Shown here: one piece after another, positions 38,641-50,684 of the stretch | Layout: every line of letters begins with the position of its first letter | How positions within the stretch are numbered: the first letter of the stretch is position 1 | NCBI GenBank assembly: GCA_964017125.1 | Contig: OZ024902.1 | Span: 108,607,688 to 108,671,687, forward strand | Reading direction: 5' to 3' | DNA: 64,000 nt | Source of the DNA: Flabesymbios commensalis | Taxonomy: Eukaryota; Annelida; Polychaeta; Terebellida; Flabelligeridae | Notes under the pieces: generated by a model | Told to the model about the DNA's origin: nothing | Database searches by the model: none | The model's input: the letters and a program-made list of their open reading frames with translations, nothing else | Made by a program: the position numbers and the translations under genes

Positions 38641-39539
38641 ATTTAATACTTTTAACGCGAATTTCGCCGGAAAAGTATGAGTGTTTATGTATAACTCGTC
38701 AAAACCTGCGCCCTATCCAACAATAGAATATATTCGAAATGCCACCCCTCCCCCTACCTTAATGTACTTCTTAAACCATTTGACCGATAAACCTTTCCCA
38801 TTATTTTTTTCAGAAAGTGAGAAAACGTATTATTGTAAGAGAACATTTTGAGCTATACATGGTTCAAACCATCAATGATTATCTTTATTCTAACCCAGAT
38901 TATTGATTTATAAACATTTAAAACCAATTTTAGGAAAAAATCCACCAAAATGTACACTTTAGTCCCCATTTTATATTTTTATCATTTAAAATAACATTCA
39001 ATACATTATACATGTTATATGCATTCAAATGAACCACACAATAGGTTTATTTTAACCATTGTATTTCTAGATAATAGATAATTATATTCTTAACACATTA
39101 ATGCAATAAAAAAATGAAAATTCTTGTTATAATGTATATTTTTCGGCATTTCTGCAATTTGTAAAAATGAGATTTGCGACTGATTACGTGCAGATAGGTG
39201 ACATTAGGCATACCGGATCACAAACTTCATTTCAACGTCACATCTAGCTTGAACGAGTATATCAACCGATTGCTCGAGGGGTGGTGTATTTAGATATATA
39301 GCCTAATGTCAGTGTCAATCTCAGCGTGAAGGAAAAGGTAGTCTACCATGGCACAACCAGTTGTCAAGATTTATTATGATTTATTTCATATTCATATTGT
39401 GTAGTTTAATCTACCGCCCACGCCACCAGGTGACCTCGCAGAATGTCATTTGGACTACCCGCGTGATTGATTTAATTGTTTTGTTAATTTTTATACTCAT
39501 TCTTTTTTTCGTGATCATGTGTATACGTAAATAGAGATA

Positions 39540-41553
39540 TATTCCTATCATCATCTTCAATAGAATTAGCGCATGACAGCGGCGCCGACAGTATTGTAGT
39601 AACAGGTGATTTTAACGATCGATGCAAGTTATGGGGAGACAATCATGAATCTAGTGACCTGCCTGTTACGTGACCTTGTTAAGGACAAGGGCCTCACACA
39701 AATTATAAATCAACCCACTCGGCTGGCATATAACGGCTCTCCCCAAAACTTGCTAGACCTGATTATTACTGACAGTCCTAATAAATTTATGGAATGTAAT
39801 GTAATCCCACCTCTGGTCAAAATTGATCATTGCAATATTATTTGTAAAATGTATTTATCTACAAGACGTAATAACGTTTTTAGGCGTAATGTGTGGAACT
39901 ATAAAAAATGTAACATAGATGGTTTAGTTGAAGCATTGTCTTCTGCACCTTGGGATGCTGGTTTTAATGTTTTTAAGGATATTGATGATATTGTTACTTA
40001 TTGGTCGTCATTTTTCATCCCAAACACCACTATGACAGTTCGCGCTAGAGAGAAACCATGGGTAAACGGTGACCTTAAAAGGCTGATTAGGAGACGCAAT
40101 GTTCTGTGGGGGCGTTACAGACGGTCACGATCTGATGCACACCTCAATACCTTCAAAATTGTTCGTAATCAGGTGGTTGCCCTCAACAGAACACTGCATC
40201 TCAACTACTATACAAGCCTGGGGGAGGAGTTGGGCAGCTCTGACATGCCTAATCGTAAGTGGTGGAAAACTGTCCGTCAGGTAACTGGTGACAAAGTGTG
40301 CACCTCTATACCACCATTGATTGAAAACGGCGTCTCTCTTACTGACCCATGTGTGAGAGCTGCCATTTTTAACCAATACTTTACCAGTCAGTGTACACAA
40401 CCACCCGGGGCAGAAAACCACCCTTTACCACCCTTTGAATACGAGACGCAGGCAAGATTATCTGATATGTCCTTTTCAATACCAGAAGTTAGGAAGATTT
40501 CAAAATCACTTAAATAAGGCAACTGGTCCTGATGGCATTAGTATTTTTTTTGCTACAAAATACCGCAGATGTGGCTAAGCCACTTTGTAAACTTTTTAAT
40601 TATTCTTTAGAAGCTGGCGTGTTTCCCAGCGATTGGAAAACTAGCAATGTCGTCCCTGTGCACAAGAAAAATGATACCCAAAATAAATGTAATTATAGAC
40701 CGGTATCCCTTCTTTGTAATGTTTCTAAAATTTTCGAAAGGCTTGTTTACAATAAAATGTATTCTTTCCTGATGGAAAATAAGTTATTAAACCCACACAA
40801 TTCTGGTTTCCACTCTGGTGACGGTACTGTTTCTCAACTATTATCAATTACGCATAAGTTAACCGAGGCCTTAGATAATGGTAAAGATGTGAGAATTGTT
40901 TTCCTAGATTTATGTACTTAAACTAAAGCGGAAAGGAATTTCTGGAAATTTACTTAAGTGGATCTCATCATATCTTCATCAGCGAGGACAATGCGTTGTA
41001 CTTGATGGTCACCATTCGGAGACCCTCCTTGTGGACGCTGGTGTACCACAGGGATCTATTTTAGGACCCTTACTCTTTCTTGTGCACTTGGACGACATGG
41101 TTATAAACTTAGCATAGTCTGTGCTATTAGATTATATGCTGACGATGCTTGCCTCATAGAAATTGTAGACTCAAGTCCGGCTGTGTCAGCGACTAAGATA
41201 AATTCTGATCTCCAATCCTTACTTAACTGGTCTATCCAATGGCTTATGATATTCAATGCTTTAAAAAGCTTAGCATTGACACTGACTAGAAAGCGTAAAC
41301 TATTACACCATCCACATCTAACTATCAATGGAGTTATACTCGAAGAAGTAAACCAGCACTGTCATCTCGGATTAGTAATAAATAAATCTTTAACATGGGA
41401 AAACCACATAAATTACATACTTGGTAAGGCAGGGAAAATTGTTAACATAATGAGATGCCTGAAATATACTCTAACCCGGAAAGCACTTGAACGACTATTT
41501 ATTAATCGTATTAGACCGATAATAGAATATGCAGACGTAATATATGACAACTG
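39540..41553 (+). pseudogene. Decayed LINE, 5' half (endonuclease and reverse transcriptase)
   Basis: Begins inside the endonuclease: VVTGDFNDRCKLWGD near 39595. Then TQIINQPTR, LLDLIITDSPN, DHCNII (end of the endonuclease domain), and reverse transcriptase blocks FPSDWKTSNVVPVHKK, YRPVSLLCNVSKIFERLV, VPQGSILGPLLF, RLYADDACLI, and HLGLVINKSLTWENHINYI. The frame changes several times, and the block expected after FLDL (the SKAFD region) is deleted near 40917. It stops at 41553 where a DNA element is inserted; the continuation is at 47198. Clade not determined; block order fits the Jockey/CR1/I superfamilies. Confidence 0.88.
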
Positions 41554-42084
41554 CATTGTGGTTAAGCGGTGGAGGTAACTGTTACCATTAGCAAAACATG
41601 GCTGACACGGCTACCGATTCGTTTACATTTTCATCTATTTTGTTTAGTTTAACGTTCTCCTTTGCTACATCGATTTGTAGGTGGATTATTATCATTTAAC
41701 TGGACAAAATGTACATTATGTTAACTTCAAATTGTCGATAATTTACTCGTAATCGGTAAACTAAATTTGTTCAATGAGAATGGTAACTGTCAAGTGTCAA
41801 TTCCAGCTGTTGCTGGTAACTGCAACTTCAGTGGGTGGTAAATGTCGGTTTCAGTGGGTGGTAACTGTCGCTTCCTATCAGCAGAAACAAATTATATTAT
41901 AAAATGTATATTGTAAAACAACTTTAGTAATAGTTTACATGATCGTAAAGTTGATAATGATGCGTCCTGACTTTTATTTTAAATGGTACTGTATACAGTA
42001 TCACAGTAAAGGGCGCTGTAATATATTATGAGGGCCTAGTATATAAGAAACTGGATGCATATCTAATGCTGTACTCATAGGCGT

Positions 42085-42400
42085 AAATGAAATGAAATGA
42101 ATCGGGCTTTAGGCCACCTTTGTGCACATATAGGCTAAGCTGGGCCAGGAGAACTTCCTGAGGATGGTGAGATGATTGAGATGACACTGTCCTCCAGACA
42201 CAGGATCCGAAATTCGAGCCCTGGCGGTCTGAGGCCGAGCACGCTACCTCTCGGTCACGGAGGCTCCCCACAATACTGACTTTCACACGTGGATGGGGAA
42301 GAAACATTTTTTGTTTCTTTCAAACAGCCGAGACCGGGAACCGAACCCCGAACTCTGGCGTGAAAGGCAGCGGTGCTAACCACTACCCTAGGGCCCCCGC
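42085..42400 (-). mobile_element. Dimeric tRNA-derived SINE, copy 1 (full length)
   Basis: Read on the minus strand: a tRNA-like head with A-box-like GTAGTGGTTAGCACCGCTG and B box GGTTCGGTTCCC, a linker, then a second tRNA-like unit (CGTGACCGAGAGGTAGCGTG and GGGCTCGAATTTCGGATC), then a tail (GTGCACAAAGGTGGCCTAAA) ending in TCATTTCATTT repeats. The two pol III promoter boxes occur twice, hence a dimer. It sits inside the 5.6-kb DNA element and is therefore younger than it. Confidence 0.85.
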
Positions 42401-42689
42401 CCATTCAGAGGCGTAGGCGGCGAACCAACACTGGGTCAACATTAATATAATAGGGCTTACTTTCAAACACCGGGTGGTTATATATGTGTAATATGAAAAA
42501 CAACATTTAGGAGATGTCTCTTTTGATTTTTAAAGAATACTATATTTATTATAAATTATTTAGGTACTTATAGTCAGGTAGCTTAGCATCAAATTTTAGG
42601 TTTATCGTTATCGGGCGGATAAAACCCTATTTTTTAAGGCTCAGTGGCATATCCTGATTAAAGTTAGTCTAGGAGCCCAACATTATTTT

Positions 42690-43560
42690 CTACTTAAGAC
42701 GCCGAAATATGTCAAAATCCAAGGTAATATGGCCGCCATTCACAAGTACAAGTTGAAACAATAAAATGATAATATTTTTACAGAATAGATGCAGATTGTG
42801 TGTAGCATAAGGGTTTTAGTTATGCCTGACATAGTGATGTAGTCAGAAAGTACTTTAGACATTGGATTGTTAAGCAAATCCAAGATGGCAGCTATTTGTG
42901 CAAGGTGAAACAGTAAATTGGTATCATTTTCTATAAAATAGAAGCAAAACCATAATTTTGGTGTGTACCATACGGTTTCAAAGCATGTCTGACATGGGGG
43001 TGTAGCCGGAACGTACTTTAGTTATTGCATTGCGATTAAAATCCAAGATGGCCGCCATTTGATCAAGATCAAAACAATATATTGATATATTTTCGATTAA
43101 ATACAATGAGCTTCACAATTTCGATTTATGTCGTCGGTTTTCCAGGTATGCCAGATGTAGTTGTGCAAGTTCAACATTTTATTGTGAATAAAGTTGAAGA
43201 CGGCCGCCATTTGACAAAGTCAAATAAAATTTGTGCCAGACATTTTTTGTAATTTTGGACAGAATAGAATGAGATTCATGACTTTAGTGTCTACCATAAG
43301 ATTCCCTTATACACATCACCTGGTGGCATTATCCAGAAACCATTTTAGACACTTCGGATTCCAGAAACCAAAATGGCGGCCATCAGATAAACAAAATCGG
43401 TAACAGAGGAGGAGGAGTAGGAGGCCGAATTGGGTGCCACATGGGTCATATGGCCGTGACAGGAGAACACATATCTTTATATTTTGGTAATAATACCGCT
43501 TCCCTGTCATGGTCTTCTGGTGGCCATTTTGTTTGTCTAATGACCGCCATCTTGGTATAT
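42690..43560. repeat. Degenerate tandem units of about 160-170 bp with ATGGCCGCCATTT
   Basis: Five or six units, each with a (A/C)ATGGCCGCCAT-type block (near 42729, 42883, 43047, 43201, 43371, 43546) and a second block like TGTCTGACATGGGGGTGTAG or CTGACATAGTGATGTAGTC. Inverted relatives lie at 46130-46510 toward the other end of the same DNA element. Confidence 0.75.
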
Positions 43561-43849
43561 AGACTGTCTAAAATTATGTTTATTAAACTTCTTTGTCCAA
43601 GCTTGCTTCTTTTTTAGACGTCTCACTTCAGAATAAAGCCGAGGTGGTAAATTTCTGAGGGTACATTTGATCTTCTTACATCATCGTAGCACTAGAGCCA
43701 ACTTTCCCAGACCAGATGAACATCTATCACGTCTATGTTATTAGTACATTCGACTGTCTGTAGCATTTACCACATTTTACCACAAAGCTCCTAGCTTATT
43801 CCAATCTACTTTTTACATGCACTACAGATACACTATATTTCTTACATAT

Positions 43850-45628
43850 AAGGTGAATATACAATTTAAGGGTCATTTGGTGTCTTTTGGCTATTCTGAG
43901 CGAATTTATGCATTGTGTGGGTCCGATTTTTTTTAATATTGTCCTATGAGCGATACGATAAACTGAGAACAAAAAATAATTCAATATCTCTAACGAATAT
44001 TTTTTTATTCAACATGCAATGTGCTAAAATACACGAATTTGTACACAAATGCAATGTCTCCCAATATCTAACACCTGAAACATAGACTGTTTTACCATGG
44101 AAGATCTCTTGGAAATAACTTAACCCCGAGTTATTTTGTAGCGCAATTGTTATGTTCAACGGAATTTATTCATATACAGACATGAACTGAATATAAAAAG
44201 TTGCCAAGGATACATTTACTGAGGCTTTTTAGCTGTCTCACGCAAGCCGGTCAACTCAGCAACGCCAGTGTTATCTACACTCCTTAAATTGTGGTGTGAT
44301 ACCATTCAATTACTTCGATATATGCAGAGACAGCTGCAAAGTCCCAATATTTTGAGGTAGGTGAAATATTTGTAAACATTCAATCTGAACTGCTATCTTA
44401 TAACCAAAACAATCACCCCTGAAGCGTATTCAATTTCTGTGTCAACTCAGAAACGCTCATAATTTAGCAAAAAATCATTGAAAACATGTTAAACTGAACA
44501 AAGTGCTTGATAATGATGGCCATCCCCCTACCGTATCGGTGGGCAATGATACATCTATTTTAAATACATTAAAGATCGTTTTATGTTGTCCGTATTCAAC
44601 TCAGCAACATTAATATTTCGATCAACTCAGCAACGTTTATGAGTTGATCACTCAACTCAGAAACGTTGCTGAGTTGACCAAATTTAGCTTTCTGTCTCAC
44701 TAATGTAATTAAGACTAAAAACGTAACTCTATAAATGTAAAATGCAATTTTAAAATACGTTTTTAATTAAATTAGACTGAGAGAGTACATGTATTCGCTT
44801 ATGTAGACATTTTTACAACAATGAAAAAACGTTTCTGAGTTGAAAACAAAAACGTTGCTGAGTTTACTGAATTCTGCTTTCTGTCCCCCTTTTTGTAATT
44901 AAAACTGAAATTTTAACTCCGTCAATGTGAAATGCAGTTGAAAAGAAGCTGCTTTTGATTGAATTAGAGTGAGAGAGTATTTTAGAAGTTGTTTACATAA
45001 ATAAAACTACAAATAACACTTAGTTAAATTTCTAAATCAAATTTACCCTCATTATATTGGCATGTATGTATTGTACAATGGCCTCCGAAATACATTTTCA
45101 AATTAGGCTTGTTATGATCCCATTTCTTTTTTGTCTTTATGATGATGAACCAATTTTTTTTTAAGAAAATGGGGCTCAAGTGTTTAGAGATCTCGTAGAT
45201 GCGCTTAAAACATGCCTTTTATGTGCAATTATCGTGCTTTATCAACTCAGAAACGATAATGTCAACTCAGCAACTATATAATTTCACAATAAAATCACTG
45301 TTCTGTCTCAGCAATTTTTATTTCAAAAAGTGTTATAACTACAAACATATCAATAAACTATCATACAAAGCAATTTATGATCTTTAAAATTTGAAAATGA
45401 TCAAATATATATATATAATCCGCTGCTGAGTTGACATTTTATTTTTACGGTCCTTCACAAGAACACATATTTTTTTTGAAATCTGTTTGAGATTAAGCTC
45501 TGATATTTTAAATGTGTATCACATAGACCCTACCCTCAATATCTGACCCTAGTATATATAATTTTAAGCGACTTATTTTTTTCAAAAATACAGATTGAAA
45601 GACCCCTTAAATTGTATATTCACTACAT
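43850..45628. mobile_element. Nested DNA element rich in CAACTCAGCAACG
   Basis: Inverted ends GTGAATATACAATTTAAGGG (43852 on) and its complement ending near 45625 bound a 1.8 kb block that is missing from the related fragment at 23985-24620. Inside, the motif TCAACTCAGCAACG or TCAACTCAGAAACG and its inverse occur about ten times between 44248 and 45440. No long frame. The superfamily is not identified and the target duplication is unclear. Confidence 0.7.
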
Positions 45629-47197
45629 TGATGTCTAATAGAGACAGAATAAAGTAATGTTCTTAATTACAAAAAAGCAGACATGTTCACATTTAACAGT
45701 AGTAATATCGATAACATAAGATTTGCATGCTGCACTTCTCAAACCAAAAAGTCAAGCGTGAACATTTACTGATCACTATCGTGTTTTGCTGTTTTTGGCG
45801 GCCATGTTGGTTTTTCTCCTGTTTTGTTTTATAAATAATACTACATTTAGCGTAACTGTCTACCCACCGCTGGTGAAATGTGGGTTAAATTAGCATGTCA
45901 TGACAAAATATGTCTGGTTTCGATTTTTTTCTTTACCGATTTTGGCCATCTTACATTTTGCTCTGTAAAAAAACCCTCCAATGACAGTTGAGCGTAAACA
46001 AATTGTCAGAAGTTAGCTAAGACCCTATATGATGCAATGGTAAAATAAGTTTTTGGTAAGGAATTTGTTTTAGGTTTTGCTAGAAAATTGCTCAATTTTT
46101 CCTGACTAATGGTTGTTACCAAAATAATGAATCTGCTTTCATTCTGTTGACAATTATATTAATTTTTGGTTTCCATCTTGTATTTTACCCATAATACAAT
46201 ATCTAATGTACTTTCTAACCACACAATATATTTCGGGTATACCCGAAAACCTTATTATGGTAGACAGCAAAATTATGCTTTTCTGTCCTTTCTATCGAAA
46301 ATAATGGTAATTTATAAAGCTTAACCTTGCAGAAATGTGGACCATCTTGGATTTTACTAACCAATGTAATGACCAAAATAATTTCTGGCCACACCATTAT
46401 GTCGGTCATACCTGAAAACCATGTGGTAGATACCAAAATCATGAATCAGCTTATATTCTATCGAAAATTGTATCAATTTAATATTTGACCTTGGGTAAAA
46501 CGGCGGCCTTTTTGGTTTTTTACGTTTTACGTCGACGCTTTGTCAAAATTAAATAGGGCTCCTAGGCTAATGGTAATTGATGGGTCCTAATAGAGCGTCG
46601 TGTAGGCCTATCACAACTGTTGACTAATAGTGTATATACCGGAGTTCGTCTATACTATACTGCCTATACTGCCTATACTGAGTGTTTAGCTAAAATCAGG
46701 TCGGATGGGACAACAAAATTGATTTTGCAATCAGCAAGATTCTCAAAAAAAATAACCCTTCAGCTTTATATCCACAAGAAAATCAATCCCCTTGCCTTTG
46801 AATAACTTCTTTACAGTCCGATATGTAAGAGTCTCCTTGATGCACCATTTAAAAATTTCCAATAAATAAAGTACCAGTTACCAGCAACATAATTTGTCAG
46901 TTACCAGTAGCATGATATCATTGAGTATTGCAGTTACCATCAACACGCTTGGCAGTTACCATTCTCATTGAACAAATTTTGTTTACCGATTATGAGAAAA
47001 TTATCGACAATTTGTCGTTAACATGATGTCCATTTTGTCCAGTTAAATAATATTAATCCACCTTTCAAATCAATAGAGCAAATGAGAACGTTAAACTACA
47101 CAAAATAGATGAAAATGTAAACGAATCGGTAGCCGTGTCAGCCATTTTTTGCTAATGGTAACTCCAGTTACCTCCACCGCTTAACCACAGTGAACTG

Positions 47198-47870
47198 TCC
47201 TAAACTAGAGGGTGTGCAGATGGAGGCTGATATGTACTGGTGGGATGAGGCAAACTAGCTCCGAAAAACTCTTATTAGAACTTGGCTGGGAACCCCTTTT
47301 TAAAAGAAGGAAGTGGCATAAACTAATTTATATGTTTAAGATCGTTCATTGTATTTGTCCCAAATTAGTCAACCAACAGCTAGCTCAACTAGATATGCTA
47401 CACGAAGCGCTAATAACATCAGGGTGCCACGTTGTATAACTTGCTATTTTAAAAATTATTTTTTCTTACGCCCACCACCTCATTATTATTCAGGTTTACG
47501 AGCAGCTTCCATCTGGCACACTCGTATGTGTCTCGGAATGTCACAGTTATCTGCTCATCTCTTTCCCTTCGGCTTTGTTGAGTCTCCTAGATGCTCTTGT
47601 GGCGTAACACATGAAACTGTTCCACATTATCTCCTGGACTGCCCCCTCTATGCTGCTCAACGAGAGAGACTACTGGTTGCAATTAGAAATATCATTGCTC
47701 CTACTCTACATCCGGCTACATTACCAATTTTAGCCAAAGATGCATATATTAAAATTTTACTTATTCGATCCAAAGATTTATCTTCGGAAGAAAATATTCT
47801 TTTTTTCAGAGCCACACAAAATGTCATTTTAAACTCTGATAGATTTAGTCAACATAATAATATATTATAA
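47198..47870 (+). pseudogene. Decayed LINE, 3' half
   Basis: Continues the LINE of 39540-41553: KLEGVQMEADMYW, then SSEKLLLELGWEPLFKRRKW, HKLIYMFKIVH, and in a shifted frame HTRMCLGMSQLSAHLFPFGF, CSCGVTHETVPHYLLDCPLY (a Cys/His cluster typical of LINE C-termini), ending at a TAA at 47868-47870. At least one frameshift lies near 47440. An untranslated tail follows to about 48000. Confidence 0.85.
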
Positions 47871-48002
47871 TTTACCTTATCCATAACCGAGTAAAATTGG
47901 TGATATAACGCGGAGCTACGATGTTTTTTCGATCTGTGTTTGCTGCTTTAAATGAAACAAAATTTACGTAACATTTTGCTGAATATTAAATTAATGTTTT
48001 GT

Positions 48003-48090
48003 ATTGTATTGTATTTTAAGGTATTGTATTGTATTGTATTGTACTGTATTGTATTGTATTGTTCGTATTGTATTGTATGGTTCGTATTGT
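48003..48090. repeat. (GTATT)n microsatellite at LINE 3' end
   Basis: GTATTGTATTGTATT units with a few variants. They begin about 130 bases after the LINE stop codon, the expected place for the simple-repeat 3' terminus of many non-LTR elements. Confidence 0.85.
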
Positions 48091-48374
48091 ACATGAATGT
48101 TATGTATATGTGGAGAACCCCTCGTCTAGTGCTTAATGCGCTATTTGGGCAATCCACCTGAAAATAAATATGTTTATATATATCAATTCAACATTAGTTG
48201 TACAGTTCTATAGGGCTCTGCACGAAGTTTCGAGAGGGAGGGGGGGGGAGGGGGAGGGGGTCTTGTTACCAACATTGTGCAATCTATATTTTTCCTTATC
48301 TATTTCTCAATTCGATTGAACATGACATGAAAAACAGTTTGAAAAAAACAAGTTTAAAATATATTATAATTTCT

Positions 48375-48375
<1 letters not shown>

Positions 48376-48443
<68 letters not shown>
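48376..48443. repeat. (AAT)n microsatellite
   Basis: About 22 uninterrupted AAT units. The long Asn/Leu-rich frames over it are artefacts of the repeat. A G-rich stretch (48232-48260) lies just upstream. Confidence 0.97.
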
Positions 48444-48444
<1 letters not shown>

Positions 48445-48449
48445 TCTTT

Positions 48450-49370
48450 ATTTCAAGATAACACCAGCCTTGAAATATTTGTTCATGAAACACTGAATCC
48501 ATAAAAACAGCTTTGATGATAAGACAGAGAATATTTCTGTCATCGAATGGGAGGTTGATTGGTATATTACACTTAGTTTGGCCATTGGGAACAGCTGATG
48601 GCATCATAAGATGTAGGCCTAAGGGGCGAGCCATGGGAGAATATGAGTATACATCGATCACAGAACGCACTACCAAATTGAAAATATCACCAATAAATAT
48701 TTATTTCATTTCGTTAAATATTCAAGCCCCACTGACCATGTGGTGAATGCTCTGGTATCGTTGTCCTCTTCCAGACTTTTCTGTTTTTTTTTGTATCTTT
48801 GTATATTAAAAGATATGTATTCTAATGATGTCAATATTTCGGTTTTAGTTATCAAAACTTGTGTCTGCATGAATACATTTTTATATCAGGGCCTTACATT
48901 GAATGTGAGCATATCAGGTAACGTCTACAGTATGTTTATCGTGGTTGCTATCCATCATCTGCTTGGAGAATTTAATTGAAATGATATCTGTCAGGTTTTT
49001 TTAACCTGACCTACTTGAACATTTATAGTCTGTATAAATGAAATAATTTTGAACGTTTAAGGAGTACAATACCAAATGTAAATAGGTATAAAAGCAGCTG
49101 GTGCTGCAAATGGCACATCCTTCTCGCTGGTGACCTGGTCCACCTTAAAGCTGTATGTTCTTGGTGGGTAGACCTGGCTATGTAGCATTATAGTACACTT
49201 TTGGTTGAAGAGATTTATGTACGGTCATAAAAACCAGAATAACCAGGTACATTTTGATTGCCAACTGATGCCCATAAATTTCACGTGAATTGTCGCTTCA
49301 GAAAATAATATAGACTTGAGTCACTATCCTATCTGTTAAAGATGTTCAGTGGTGGCTATTTTGATTTTTG
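48450..49370. other. Intergenic, no gene seen
   Basis: Mixed-composition DNA with short open frames but no family resemblance, no splice-bounded exon and no recognisable repeat. Confidence 0.45.
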
Positions 49371-49375
49371 CAAAA

Positions 49376-49562
49376 ACTGAATCGGGCTTTAGGCCACCTT
49401 TGTGCACATATAGGCTAAACTGGGCCAGGAGAACCTCCTGAGGATGGTGAGATGAATGAGATGACACTGTCCTCCAGACACAGGATTTGAAATTCTAGCC
49501 CTGGCGGTCTGAGGCCGAGCACACTACCTCTCGGTCACGGAGGCTCCCCACAATACTGAGTT
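49376..49562 (-). mobile_element. SINE, 5'-truncated copy 2
   Basis: Contains the second tRNA-like unit and the tail (AATCGGGCTTTAGGCCACCT ... GGTCACGGAGGCTCCCCAC) but lacks the first tRNA-like head. Very similar to the 42.1 kb copy, so the two are of comparable age. Confidence 0.85.
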
Positions 49563-49599
49563 TTGCATAATTAGTCAGCCCACCAATTCGCAAATGAAC

Positions 49600-50680
49600 A
49601 GCTAGGAGATATTAATGTAATGGTTCATGGCATCAAAGTAGCAATACAAACTATCATGATTTCAATGGCCACCCCCACTTCAATCTCATGTCATAACATA
49701 ATTTGGTTCATTGCAGTATGGTAAAGTGACATTAGAGATGATATTGCGGCTTTTGAGTTGCTAAAATAACATCCTAGGATAAAAGGGTTAACTTTTTTTT
49801 TAATTATTTGGAAGTGGTCCAGATAGATTCAGTAAACACCAAAGTACCGATAGTAGAAATGATACATTAGAAAAGAAAAATTAGCTAACATTCAGAAAAT
49901 TACGCAAAGGCCATCACCAACAATAATGAAATAATTATTGTAAGTAATTAATTAGATTAAGCAAATGTCATAACCATATAGTCACTGTATTGATACCAAT
50001 CCTTCGTCATTATTAATGCGTTAATTATTATGGATAATAATTTTGTCCTAATTGACATCACAAGTGTTCGATAAAAAGCCGCTGGGACTAAAAGGGTTAA
50101 AATTAATAATGATTAGAAATGTCTGGGAGTGGTCTAGCTGAGCTCAGTAATTCTAAGCTAGTTGAAATGGTGTATTACAACAGAAAATTGAACTAAATTT
50201 GCCTATTCAGATTATTTGAAGTGGTTGGTGAGTTCCTATGCCGAGATATCTTAATCTGAAAAAATAGCGATTCGCGAAAACTTGAATACAAATTTTAATG
50301 ACCCCCTTCAGAATTTTTAACTGCTGATATGTATTTGTACTCCGAGAAGGAATCGACTTGCTAAAATTTTGCTCCACGCTCAACTAAAGAAAGGCGCTGG
50401 ATTAAACAGCAAACAATAATATAATAAATGGTTTTAGTAGTTGTTTTTTATTGTGCTAAAATCAGTGGCAAATGCGTCACCTACCAACAAATTGTTTCAA
50501 TTGCCTCCAATTAGTTGATTTCTGCAGAGTTCAGGTTTGGATACAAAACCACCATCAGCCACTCTAGTAATCGCCAGTTATCTTATCTAAAACTTATTTA
50601 AATTTTCACTCATGGCTTCTAGGATTGCATATTTGTTTAAAATTAACCCTCCTCAGTGATCTTATTTAAACATTCACTCA
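49600..50680. other. Intergenic, AT-rich, no gene seen
   Basis: Two AAAAGGGTTAA phrases (near 49780 and 50090) hint at decayed TTAA-type MITE ends. Nothing else recognisable. Confidence 0.4.
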
Positions 50681-50684
50681 CTTG

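Larger units (their letters stand above)
41554..47192. mobile_element. 5.6-kb non-autonomous DNA element, Transib/RAG-like ends
   Basis: The ends are inverted copies for about 240 bp at roughly 90 percent identity: left CATTGTGGTTAAGCGG, right (read inward) CACTGTGGTTAAGCGG. Both sides are flanked by AACTG (41549-41553 and 47193-47197), a perfect 5-bp target duplication. Removing the element and one AACTG restores an open LINE reading, YADVIYDNCPKLEGVQMEA. Subterminal GGTAACTG motifs recur. Inside are degenerate tandem units with AAGATGGCCGCCATTT (about 42690-43560) and inverted relatives (46130-46510), a nested element (43850-45628) and a SINE. No transposase frame is visible. A 5-bp duplication with CACWRTG-type tips fits Transib/RAG best; that assignment is an inference. 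Confidence 0.85.

Noticed and set aside
40125-40421. Antisense gene opposite the LINE at 39.5-41.5 kb
   Set aside because: The plus strand encodes recognisable reverse transcriptase; the antisense frame has no resemblance to a protein family.
42026-42307. Conserved small proteins starting MFLPHPRVKVSI near 42.3, 58.6 and 62.3 kb
   Set aside because: They are shadows of the dimeric SINE, shared because the SINE copies are similar.
41554-47192. Complete RAG-like transposon with transposase
   Set aside because: No long frame or RAG1/RAG2 motif can be found between the ends on either strand; only the termini support the link.
47948-48161. Mirror-image frames of about 69 residues on both strands
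   Set aside because: Both arise from the (GTATT)n tract at a LINE 3' end.
48198-48676. Poly-Asn and poly-Leu proteins
   Set aside because: Products of reading an (AAT)n microsatellite on either strand.
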